From: Vitreoscilla sp.
GTDB taxonomy: Bacteria; Pseudomonadota; Gammaproteobacteria; Burkholderiales; Neisseriaceae
Assembly (NCBI GenBank): GCA_030150505.1
Contig: JASLFS010000059.1
Span: forward strand, 1-6,894
Direction: 5' to 3'
Length of the DNA: 6,894 nucleotides
Of this stretch, positions 1 through 6,133 are shown piece by piece; the stretch's first letter is position 1; each line of letters starts with the position of its first letter. Below the pieces are notes generated by a model. It did no database searches. It saw only the letters and a list, made by a program, of their open reading frames with translations, and was not told the DNA's origin. A program made the position numbers and the translations under genes.

Positions 1-225
1 CTAATGGTATATATTTTTTGTGTAAATGAAACATATTTCAGCTAATACATATAACCAAATACCCAAAACGCCTAAATATAAAAAATAAATCCATCTTTAT
101 CTTCAAAATTTGTATTTATTTTAAATATAAAAACAAACTGGCAATTAGCACTGCCTTTATCATCCACTGAAACCCTACTTTTTTTACGCTAACATGATCA
201 TAATTTATCTAAATTCATGCAATAT

Positions 226-257
226 AAAGGCTCCCTGTAACCTTTCAGGGAGCCTTT
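226..257. terminator. 12-bp perfect hairpin, possible terminator
   Basis: AAAGGCTCCCTG (226-237) pairs perfectly with CAGGGAGCCTTT (246-257) around an 8-nt loop. The tail is only moderately T-rich on either strand (TTTGATGTTTT on plus, TTTATATTG on minus), so the direction is not decided. It could end a plus-strand transcript from the left, which has no visible gene, or it could be a second tandem terminator behind the NSS transporter gene. The stem is long and GC-containing in very AT-rich surroundings, so it is unlikely to be chance. Confidence 0.6.
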
Positions 258-270
258 GATGTTTTAGATA

Positions 271-307
271 CAAAAAAAGCCCATACCAATAATCAGGTAT
301 GGGCTTT
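271..307 (-). terminator. Rho-independent terminator of the NSS transporter gene
   Basis: On the minus strand AAAGCCCATACC (307-296) pairs perfectly with GGTATGGGCTTT (287-276) around the 8-nt loop TGATTATT. A run of T continues to base 272. The hairpin begins about 15 nt after the TGA stop of the transporter gene, which is the expected position. On the plus strand the stem is followed by TTTATATTT, so weak bidirectional function is possible. Confidence 0.9.
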
Positions 308-321
308 ATATTTAAACTAAC

Positions 322-1689
322 TCAAATAAAATTCATGATTGCGATAACAGCAATTAACAATGGAATAACATAAGTAATGTAATAATAAAGTGGTACTGCC
401 AATTTTCTATTGATAGTATTTTGATTGGTTATCTCCTCAACCATCAATTTTTTCTTTAATACGAAGCCAATAAAGATACAAGTGAAAAAGCTGGTCAATA
501 CAAAGAATACGTTCGCACTAATTGAATCAAAAGCATCAAACACTGATAAACCAAAAATACGCACATCGCTCCATGGCCCATCTGATAACACGCTTGGCAC
601 ATTACCCAATACAAAAATGGTTAGTAACGTTAAAATTGTTGCTGCACGGCGATTAAATCTGGTTTTCTCAATTAAAGTAGTAATAATCACTTCATAAATA
701 GTTAATGACGTTGTTAAAGCTGCCAAAATCAATAATACAAAGAACATGATGCCAAAAACAGTACCGAAAGGCATATTAGAGAATACGATTGGCAATGCTT
801 GGAAAACCAACGTTGGACCAGCAGTCGGCTCCATGTTCACAGAAAACAATGCAGGAAAAATCACAAAACCTAACATTAATGGAATTGTCGTATTGATCAC
901 ACCTGTAATCATGCTAATTTTTGCCATATTTTCTTTTTTACTAAGGTATGACGATAATGTAATCATTACACCAAAGCCTAAGCTCAATGCAAAAAACACT
1001 TGGCCCAAAGCTTGCAAAAAGATATTTGCATTGATTCGGCTAAAATCTGGTATCAAGTAAAACGAAACACCTGCAGAAGCATTTGGCAATTGCAAAGCAA
1101 AAACCACCATCACAATTAGAATCAACAAGAATAATGGCATGATTCGCGAAATTAATTTCTCAATACCTTGGATAATACCCTTGGTCAGAATGTAATAATT
1201 CACAGCCACAAATAAGAACGTATACAAACCCATTTTCCATGAGTTAGTAATTGAGCTGGTAAAGAAGGTAGCAATCTCATTGCTTTGAATGGGTTTAGAT
1301 AAATCAATTGACCCTTTAAAGATATCAACAATATAACCAATTACCCACCCACCTAATACCATGTAATAGGCCAAAATACCAAAGGCACCAATAATGGCTA
1401 AGAAGCCAATACCTTTCCACCATTTGGAAATGGGTTGTGGAATATTGCCTTGAGCAAAGGCATCAATAGTATTGGTTTTTAAACGGCGACCAATCACGTG
1501 CTCCGCCATTAACATAGGAACACCCAAAACAATCATCGCCAACATGAAAACCAATAAATAAGCACCACCGCCATTTTGACCCACTTGATATGGGAAACGC
1601 CATGTAGCACCAAAGCCGATGGTTGCCCCTGCTACTGTTGAAATATACAGCAGCTGGCTACTCCAGTTTTCTCTTTTAGAATCTGACAT
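322..1689 (-). CDS. NSS-family sodium-dependent amino-acid transporter
   Basis: A 455-residue inner-membrane protein of the neurotransmitter:sodium symporter family (COG0733, LeuT fold), of usual bacterial length with about 11 hydrophobic segments. By homology it imports an amino acid or similar solute with Na+; the substrate cannot be read from the sequence. TM1 carries the signature GFGATWRFPY then NGGGAY (residues 25-44), with Arg31 at the LeuT Arg30 gate position. The unwound TM6 motif SLGFG is at 236-240. TM8 has ALTTS (324-328), with Thr326/Thr327 at the LeuT Na2 ligand positions Thr354/Ser355. Asn266 aligns with the LeuT Na1 ligand Asn286. The position of the LeuT Na1 ligand Asn27 is Ala28 here, so the first sodium site may be altered. 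The start is set by a strong AGGAGAG at 1700-1694, with 6 nt between GGAG and ATG. It is a single-gene unit: a terminator lies directly downstream and about 500 nt of spacer upstream. The family call is firm. Confidence 0.95.
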   Translation of the reverse strand: MSDSKRENWSSQLLYISTVAGATIGFGATWRFPYQVGQNGGGAYLLVFMLAMIVLGVPMLMAEHVIGRRLKTNTIDAFAQGNIPQPISKWWKGIGFLAIIGAFGILAYYMVLGGWVIGYIVDIFKGSIDLSKPIQSNEIATFFTSSITNSWKMGLYTFLFVAVNYYILTKGIIQGIEKLISRIMPLFLLILIVMVVFALQLPNASAGVSFYLIPDFSRINANIFLQALGQVFFALSLGFGVMITLSSYLSKKENMAKISMITGVINTTIPLMLGFVIFPALFSVNMEPTAGPTLVFQALPIVFSNMPFGTVFGIMFFVLLILAALTTSLTIYEVIITTLIEKTRFNRRAATILTLLTIFVLGNVPSVLSDGPWSDVRIFGLSVFDAFDSISANVFFVLTSFFTCIFIGFVLKKKLMVEEITNQNTINRKLAVPLYYYITYVIPLLIAVIAIMNFI

Positions 1690-1693
1690 CTTT

Positions 1694-1700
1694 CTCTCCT
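1694..1700 (-). promoter_or_regulatory. Ribosome binding site of the NSS gene
   Basis: AGGAGAG reads on the minus strand, with 6 nt between GGAG and the ATG at 1689. It is the best Shine-Dalgarno match seen in the window and it fixes the start, which sits just before the conserved first membrane segment. Confidence 0.85.
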
Positions 1701-1781
1701 GAAAATATCACAAACCTACTTTTTATTATTTTTATTTGGCTCTATCAGGCCAATAAAATAAGTAAGCCTTTAATAAACCAA

Positions 1782-1803
1782 CCATTAATACAATGATTAA
1801 TGG
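1782..1803. repeat. Perfect 8-bp inverted repeat upstream of the NSS gene
   Basis: CCATTAAT (1782-1789) and ATTAATGG (1796-1803) are exact reverse complements separated by ACAATG. They lie 93-114 nt before the NSS start codon. The minus strand has no T tract after it, so it is not a terminator. It may be an operator for a dimeric regulator or a leader hairpin. Confidence 0.5.
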
Positions 1804-2195
1804 ATAATATTTGAGCAAAATAACTTCTTATTTGGCTATTTTGTGCTCATTGAAGATGACATCATATATAAGTTTTGCATTCTTGAATATTGTATATTTT
1901 ACTTTTAATACTAAATTCATACCTATTTACACCTAAATCATTGATATAAAATATATGTTTATTTAATTTTTTAATAAAAAAATTGCTATGAAAAACTTAG
2001 ATACTCAACAACATATATGACTTAAAAACAGCAAGTAACTTCTTTTTTACCTAAAGGCAGCACAATTAACTTAGTCAAACATAACAAAATCACTATAAAT
2101 AACATAAAATTACAAAAACAAAGACAATATCCCTACACTGATAATCATCCTCGCTACAGTTTTTAGAAAACAATTCCAACATAGAGATATCAATT

Positions 2196-3077
2196 TTAAA
2201 TCGAACCAAAACACTTCAATAAAAGATAGTAAATAGATATATAAACCAAACTGGTGATGGTACTGGCTCCAATATAATTAACAGAAGCACCTGTTTTTCT
2301 ATAGGCAGTTTCTAAAGCAACAATATTGGCAGCCGGAGGAAGTAAAAAAATCAGAAAAATAACATCAATATGAGATGCAATGATCGGAGCGGTTCTAAAT
2401 GTATAACCTAAAATAAACACCAAAACCATGCCCAAAATCATTTTATAAAATGAAGCATAAAAATTTTCAATAAAATCTTGCTTTGAATATGTAGCATGAC
2501 GCAACCACATCCCAAGTACGCACATTCCACAAAAAGTCATCCCTATTTTAGAAATGAAATACAAATTCTGAATGGTGTTCTCGGAAAAAAATGACATTAA
2601 CTGAAGATTTTTCATCAAGATGGCAATAAAAATAGCCAAAATCGGTGGAGACCTCAAAACGCCCACTATATTCTTTAATGAGCTTAATTTTTCATTACCC
2701 AATGCAATACTTGCAAAAGAATTACCAAAGATAGAACTTCCTATGTACAAAGAAATCATCACCGCACTAGCCTGCCCACCAAACATAGAGCTTGCAATCG
2801 GAACGCCTAACCACCCAATATTGGAATATGAAAAACAAAGGGCTTTTAATGAATCTTTTTTAAAGCGGATATAAATAAAGAACAACAGAAAAGAAGCACA
2901 TAAACTAAAAATCATCAAAATTAAGTAATCTTTGTTGTAGTAAAGAATGTTATATATGATGACTAATGGAATAAATAATTTTGCCAACATTTTAGACAAA
3001 ATATATTTCACTTGATCAAATCGATTGGCTATTAAAACACCAAAAACCAAATACCCTAAAGATAAAACAATTCCCAT
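2196..3077 (-). CDS. AEC-family (auxin efflux carrier type) transporter
   Basis: A 293-residue integral membrane protein of the AEC family (PF03547, COG0679), near the usual 290-320 residues, with about ten hydrophobic segments. Members are usually regarded as secondary transporters, often exporters of organic anions or metabolites; the substrate here is unknown. Recognisable family blocks are NIGWLGVPI (86-94) followed by a small-residue-rich stretch to about 121, which corresponds to the conserved N-terminal half motif. The C-terminal half has LPPAANIVALETAYRKTG (246-263) and STITSLVYI (272-280), matching the 'P-S-A-x-N ... A ... TllSl' pattern. The ATG lies 3 nt after the stop of the FAD/NAD(P)-binding protein gene, and there is only a weak purine stretch (GAGAG) inside the end of that gene. 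Translation is therefore probably coupled to it. No terminator was seen downstream. The family is confident; substrate and direction are not. Confidence 0.88.
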   Translation of the reverse strand: MGIVLSLGYLVFGVLIANRFDQVKYILSKMLAKLFIPLVIIYNILYYNKDYLILMIFSLCASFLLFFIYIRFKKDSLKALCFSYSNIGWLGVPIASSMFGGQASAVMISLYIGSSIFGNSFASIALGNEKLSSLKNIVGVLRSPPILAIFIAILMKNLQLMSFFSENTIQNLYFISKIGMTFCGMCVLGMWLRHATYSKQDFIENFYASFYKMILGMVLVFILGYTFRTAPIIASHIDVIFLIFLLPPAANIVALETAYRKTGASVNYIGASTITSLVYISIYYLLLKCFGSI

Positions 3078-3080
3078 ACT

Positions 3081-4538
3081 TTACACACTCTCATGTTCTT
3101 TCAACGCATTGACCAAGATATAAGCAAGTTCATTAGCACACTTGCTGTTGTACCAAAAAGCATTTGTGGAAAGTAAATCACCTTTAGCCAAAGGACCCAA
3201 ATTATAAATCTCTAACCCGCTTTTATTTTTCACTCTAAAATTCAAGCTATTTGTTCTAATACCACCACAAACATGCGGTGTTATTATATTCTTCGCCAAT
3301 AAATTCTGAATCAAAAGGCTTTCTGACACCTCGATGTTAATCGTTCCGCCAGTTGCATCCACTAAAGATTTGACCCGAACTATTTTTTTTGTTTTATCTG
3401 AAACAATACTAACCTGCCCATTATCCAAACTAACTGTTGCAGATTTAATGACCTCTACAAATCCCGTCTGAAAATATTTTTGTATTTCTTCAAGAATAAA
3501 AGGTGGAATGGGATGCCGCCATACAGCCCATACTGAAGAGAATTCTTTCTGAAAAAAGACTTTATCTTCATCAGATAAGAGTTTCCAAATTTTATGCGCA
3601 AACCTTCTAGTAGAAACCAAAATGTCCTGAATTGGCAAATCAGCATTCTTTGCTTTTTCTAGAATATAAGTAAAATATTCATCATATTTTTCATTGGAAA
3701 GTAAATTATTCGAATCGATGTATTCGTTCTCATCTAATAATGCCAATTCTTGTTGAAAAAGGGAGAGAAGCCTATTCAGCCTTTCTTCTTTCTTGATTGA
3801 AATTAATTCATTTTTAATTTTTTGCCATACAAAGTGCTTAGCAACATACTTATGTTCTGTTGTAATCGGCGTTGGTAACATATTTTTTCTAGAAAAAATA
3901 TAAACTTTCTTTGCGCCCTTTTTTCTTAAATGTCGAATACAATCCACAGCAGTCAAGCCCATCCCTGCAATAGCAACTTCTTCAATCTCATTGGCGCTTA
4001 AATTCGCAATTTCATGTGGCAATATTAAGTTTTGACCAAATTCTCTAAAATTAGTCGCAGAAAGAGCCCCTAAACAAAGTACTACTTTCCGTGTTTGAAT
4101 GGTTTTTATTAACGTTTTTACTTCTAATATTTTTTCATCCCCTTCATTGATGTCAACTGCCTCACTTTCTATCACATCAATTGCAAAAATTTTATCCTGC
4201 TTAATTTCATCAAATGTCTCTTGAAGATATTCTGCAAAAAAGTGCCTAGGTGGGTATTTTTCTTTATTTTCTTTTGCATCTAACCAGTGCTTAAAACCCA
4301 AAAGATCTTCTTCTTCAATAGACATTAACTCTGGCGGGGTATTTACTCGATGAATTTCATCACATTGTTTAAATGCCTTACCTAGAGCAACTGTTTGTTC
4401 TTCAGAAACAATCGCAATACGAAGACCTCTTAAATCTTGCTCATGACATAAAGACTGTAAATACTTTAAAAAACTAACGCCAGTAGCCCCAAATCCGACA
4501 ATGGTAATGTTATAGGGTTCTGATAGATTTTTTTCCAT
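3081..4538 (-). CDS. FAD/NAD(P)-binding oxidoreductase-like protein (YdhS/COG4529 type)
   Basis: A 485-residue predicted cytoplasmic protein of the FAD-NAD(P)-binding family (PF13454, NAD_9; E. coli YdhS is a member of unknown function). It begins with a Rossmann nucleotide site, ITIVGFGATG (11-20). Next comes the family block HRVNTPPELMSI (63-74), equivalent to 'LNVPA.RMS' in relatives. A second dinucleotide site, AGMGLTAVD (191-199), leads to FSRKNMLPTP (215-224). A late VDATGG (393-398) is the usual FAD-contacting ATGG element. The C-terminal NLGPLAKGDLLSTNAFW (446-462) matches the 'GPL.rG.l..T' tail of the family. This supports a flavin- and NAD(P)-dependent enzyme, but the reaction and substrate are unknown. 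It is the first gene of an operon with the AEC transporter, which implies a shared metabolite. No Shine-Dalgarno precedes the ATG. No inactivating change was seen in the motifs. A siderophore-type N-hydroxylase is a less likely alternative. Confidence 0.85.
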   Translation of the reverse strand: MEKNLSEPYNITIVGFGATGVSFLKYLQSLCHEQDLRGLRIAIVSEEQTVALGKAFKQCDEIHRVNTPPELMSIEEEDLLGFKHWLDAKENKEKYPPRHFFAEYLQETFDEIKQDKIFAIDVIESEAVDINEGDEKILEVKTLIKTIQTRKVVLCLGALSATNFREFGQNLILPHEIANLSANEIEEVAIAGMGLTAVDCIRHLRKKGAKKVYIFSRKNMLPTPITTEHKYVAKHFVWQKIKNELISIKKEERLNRLLSLFQQELALLDENEYIDSNNLLSNEKYDEYFTYILEKAKNADLPIQDILVSTRRFAHKIWKLLSDEDKVFFQKEFSSVWAVWRHPIPPFILEEIQKYFQTGFVEVIKSATVSLDNGQVSIVSDKTKKIVRVKSLVDATGGTINIEVSESLLIQNLLAKNIITPHVCGGIRTNSLNFRVKNKSGLEIYNLGPLAKGDLLSTNAFWYNSKCANELAYILVNALKEHESV

Positions 4539-4542
4539 ATAA

Positions 4543-4574
4543 ATTAATGTATTGTTAACATATATATGACAATA
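4543..4574 (-). promoter_or_regulatory. Putative promoter and operator dyad of the enzyme/AEC operon
   Basis: On the minus strand TTGTCA (4572-4567, one mismatch to TTGACA) is followed after 18 nt by ATTAAT (4548-4543, four of six matches to TATAAT). The same stretch holds a dyad: TATTGT (4574-4569) and ACAATA (4555-4550) flank the palindrome CATATATATG (4568-4559). Transcription from here would start at about the ATG (4538), consistent with the missing ribosome binding site. The region is so AT-rich that the hexamers could be chance. Confidence 0.35.
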
Positions 4575-4789
4575 CCATATAAATATTTAAAAAAATATTA
4601 CTTTTTCTAAATATTTATAAAAAAAATTGACCTAGATAAAAAAGCAGTACGTCACCAATTCAGATATTAAATCGGCTGTAAGAATTGATTTAAAACAGAA
4701 TATTTAGAGAATTAAAAAACTAAAAACAATTGATATTCGAGATAAATAGATGCTCACAATGCGATTAGCTATAAAATGCAATATTGACT

Positions 4790-4798
4790 TTATCCACA
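4790..4798 (+). promoter_or_regulatory. Single consensus DnaA box
   Basis: TTATCCACA matches the E. coli R1 DnaA box exactly. No second box was seen nearby, and there is no dnaA, dnaN or gidA gene, so this is not evidence of an origin. A chance hit is quite possible in AT-rich DNA. Confidence 0.3.
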
Positions 4799-4851
4799 AA
4801 AAACAGTGATAAACAATCAAATAGCCTTTGTTACACCATTCTCATTCCAGC

Positions 4852-4890
4852 AAAAATAAATAAGGCTTGTTCCTTATTAGAACAAGCCTT
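4852..4890 (-). terminator. Rho-independent terminator of the metallopeptidase gene
   Basis: On the minus strand AAGGCTTGTTC (4890-4880) pairs perfectly with GAACAAGCCTT (4872-4862) around the loop TAATAAG, followed by ATTTATTTTT. It starts 18 nt after the TAA stop of the metallopeptidase gene. Confidence 0.9.
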
Positions 4891-4908
4891 TGCTCAATCT
4901 ATAGCGAA

Positions 4909-5769
4909 TTAGAACGTATCACATGCAGCAATACTACCAGTTGTAAAACCGCGCTCAAACCACTTTTGGCGATCTTTCGAGGAACCGTGCGTAAAACTAT
5001 CAGGCACAACCACACCACCACTTTGCTTCTGTAAGCGATCATCACCAATTGCAGCAGCCGTATTCATTGCAGCTTCTAAATCGCCCATTTCTAATAAGCC
5101 ACGATCTTTAACGTATTTTCCCCAAATACCAGCATAACAATCTGCTTGTAATTCCATTTTCACAGATAGCTGATTGGCTTCTTTTTTACTTACTCGACTT
5201 TGTTGCTCCCGTACTTTTTGATTGGTTCCCAATAAATTCTGAACATGGTGCCCAACCTCATGTGCAACAACATAACCTTGAGCAAAATCACCACCACCAC
5301 CCAAGTTACGACGCATATCATCATAAAACGAAAGGTCAATATAAACTTTATAATCAGCTGGGCAGTAAAATGGTCCCATTGCCGCCTGTCCATAACCACA
5401 AGCCGTAGATGTTTGACCTTTATACAATACTAACTTTGGCTCTTGGTATGTTTGGCCAAATTTTTTAAATTCTGCCTGCCAAAGATCTTCTGTAATCCCC
5501 AACGAAGATGATGTGAAATTTGCCATGCGCTCTTCTTGTGGCGATATCTGCTGCGGCTGTGAAGATGTTACTTGCCCAACCTCCCCGCCACCTAATAATG
5601 GGGATAAATCGACACCATAATAACCAGCAACCATCACCACTATAAATATCGCAACACCCGCTTTGCCACCCATCGGAATAGGTAATCCACCTAAGCCTGA
5701 TTTTCTATTACCACCAGAACCCCGACGATCTTCAACGTTCCGGCTACGTCTCTCATTTTCCCAACGCAT
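4909..5769 (-). CDS. Membrane-anchored neutral zinc metallopeptidase (YpfJ family)
   Basis: A 286-residue protein of the PF04228/COG2321 family, at the usual length. The N-terminus MRWENERRSRNVEDRRG is the family's charged leader; a Gly-rich linker follows. One membrane segment (about 37-52) probably places the rest outside the cytoplasm. The catalytic motif HEVGHH is at 170-175: His170 and His174 would bind zinc and Glu171 would be the general base. MELQADCYAG (206-215) supplies the likely third ligand (Glu207 or Asp210). Four cysteines lie in the extracytoplasmic part (124, 136, 211, 283) and may form disulfides. The ending DRQKWFERGF ... CDTF is typical of the family. It is predicted to be a protease, but the family's substrate is not known to me. 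AGGAG (5785-5781) lies 11 nt before the ATG, a rather long spacing. It is a single-gene unit with its own promoter-like box and terminator. Its base composition is the most GC-rich of the window (26 of 60 in 5041-5100). Confidence 0.95.
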   Translation of the reverse strand: MRWENERRSRNVEDRRGSGGNRKSGLGGLPIPMGGKAGVAIFIVVMVAGYYGVDLSPLLGGGEVGQVTSSQPQQISPQEERMANFTSSSLGITEDLWQAEFKKFGQTYQEPKLVLYKGQTSTACGYGQAAMGPFYCPADYKVYIDLSFYDDMRRNLGGGGDFAQGYVVAHEVGHHVQNLLGTNQKVREQQSRVSKKEANQLSVKMELQADCYAGIWGKYVKDRGLLEMGDLEAAMNTAAAIGDDRLQKQSGGVVVPDSFTHGSSKDRQKWFERGFTTGSIAACDTF

Positions 5770-6133
5770 ATGAAAGGCTGCTCCTATTTATCTACCGATT
5801 ATTAATTCTAGAATTATAGATGATTCTCAATATTTTGAGGCAGCTCATCTTAAATTTACTCTCACATAACGCAAAGATTAGCAGAACTTAGAAAATCAAT
5901 CTGTACTTTTAGCAGCAAGTAAAGTAATGCCGAAACTTTCTAAAAGCTAAGATAAAGCAATCCACCACTATCAACAATACTAAATTACTTTTAATAAATT
6001 CAATCTTATTAAATTAAGGATATGTTGAATATCAATATTAGCCACCATTAAAGACTTAACAGCCCCAACAAAACAATCTCAACCACAAAAAATTATTAAT
6101 ATTCAACTCACCTTAATACCAATTATCTTGTTT
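5770..6133. other. 364-nt intergenic region
   Basis: Apart from the metallopeptidase promoter and its dyads (5803-5839), nothing definite was found. No GC-rich hairpin with a T tract follows the DUF411 stop, so its transcript has no recognised terminator. Weak inverted repeats (GTTGAATAT at 6024-6032 with ATATTCAAC at 6099-6107; CTTTTAG at 5906-5912 with CTAAAAG at 5940-5946) are within chance for this composition. Only open frames under 25 codons are present and they lack ribosome binding sites. Confidence 0.5.
5803..5839 (-). promoter_or_regulatory. Promoter region of the metallopeptidase gene with two dyads
   Basis: A perfect -10 box TATAAT reads on the minus strand at 5818-5813, placing a start near 5806 and giving a leader of about 37 nt. 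No good -35 hexamer is found at 16-18 nt. The -10 overlaps the 14-bp perfect palindrome TAATTCTAGAATTA (5803-5816). The -35 region holds a second dyad CTCAA-N4-TTGAG (5826-5839). The pairing suggests regulator binding over the promoter; the regulator is unknown. Confidence 0.5.

Larger units (their letters stand above)
1..321. other. Non-coding left flank with two hairpins
   Basis: No confident gene lies here. The right part holds the NSS terminator (276-307) and a second, unassigned 12-bp hairpin (226-257). The left part is very AT-rich. On the minus strand it carries short hydrophobic reading-frame fragments in different frames: 163-116 beginning MIKAVLIASLFLYLK, and 96-1, which ends in a TAG exactly at bases 3-1. 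They could be remnants of a small membrane protein or chance products of AT-rich DNA. No plus-strand frame runs from the left edge beyond base 45. Confidence 0.5.
1690..2195. other. 506-nt intergenic region with dyads upstream of the NSS gene
   Basis: No gene is supported. The half nearest the NSS gene holds three successive inverted repeats: 1732-1756 (TTATTTGGC against GCCAATAA, one bulged base), 1782-1803 (CCATTAAT-N6-ATTAATGG, perfect) and 1813-1848 (GAGCAAAATA against TATTTTGTGCTC, two bulged bases). TTATTTGGCT occurs directly repeated at 1732 and 1828. The half nearest the transporter gene that ends at 2196 has no GC-rich hairpin, so no intrinsic terminator was found for that operon. 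A T/A-only dyad lies at 1965-1984. I saw no convincing -35/-10 pair for the NSS gene. Confidence 0.6.
4539..4908. other. 370-nt AT-rich intergenic region
   Basis: No gene was found. From low to high coordinates it holds the putative promoter/dyad of the downstream operon, a direct repeat AAATATTTA at 4581 and 4609, a perfect DnaA-box sequence TTATCCACA at 4790-4798, and the terminator of the metallopeptidase gene at 4862-4890. Longest open frames are short and lack ribosome binding sites. Confidence 0.55.

Noticed and set aside
425..1060. Plus-strand open frames at 425-697 and 746-1060
   Set aside because: They lie antisense inside the NSS transporter gene, lack ribosome binding sites and resemble no family; the minus-strand frame has complete family motifs.
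1965..1984. A/T-only inverted repeat AATTTTTT / AAAAAATT
   Set aside because: Composed only of A and T runs; no evidence of function beyond base composition.
1989..2021. Plus-strand 10-codon frame MKNLDTQQHI as a leader peptide
   Set aside because: No ribosome binding site and no plus-strand gene downstream for it to control.
2138..2150. Partial Fur-box resemblance (TGATAATCAT)
   Set aside because: It covers only about half of a Fur site and lies downstream of the AEC gene with no promoter or gene start near it.
2620..2874. Plus-strand open frame of 84 codons
   Set aside because: Antisense shadow of the AEC transporter gene with no family resemblance.
3464..3474. Resemblance to a Neisseria DNA uptake sequence (CCCGTCTGAAA)
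   Set aside because: Occurs once, inside a coding region, and lacks the full GCCGTCTGAA core; no repeated uptake signal was found in the window.
5190..5433. Open frames at 5190-5399 (minus) and 5245-5433 (plus)
   Set aside because: Both overlap the catalytic part of the metallopeptidase gene in other frames and are products of its base pattern.
5820..5891. Plus-strand 23-codon hydrophobic open frame starting MILNILRQL
   Set aside because: No ribosome binding site, starts inside the metallopeptidase promoter region, and short hydrophobic frames are expected in AT-rich DNA.
5980..6048. Minus-strand 22-codon open frame starting MVANIDIQH
   Set aside because: No ribosome binding site and no recognisable homology; length is within chance.
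6024..6107. Inverted repeat GTTGAATAT / ATATTCAAC, 66 nt apart
   Set aside because: Nine-base AT-rich arms at this distance are expected by chance and lack a T tract, so they do not make a terminator for the DUF411 gene.
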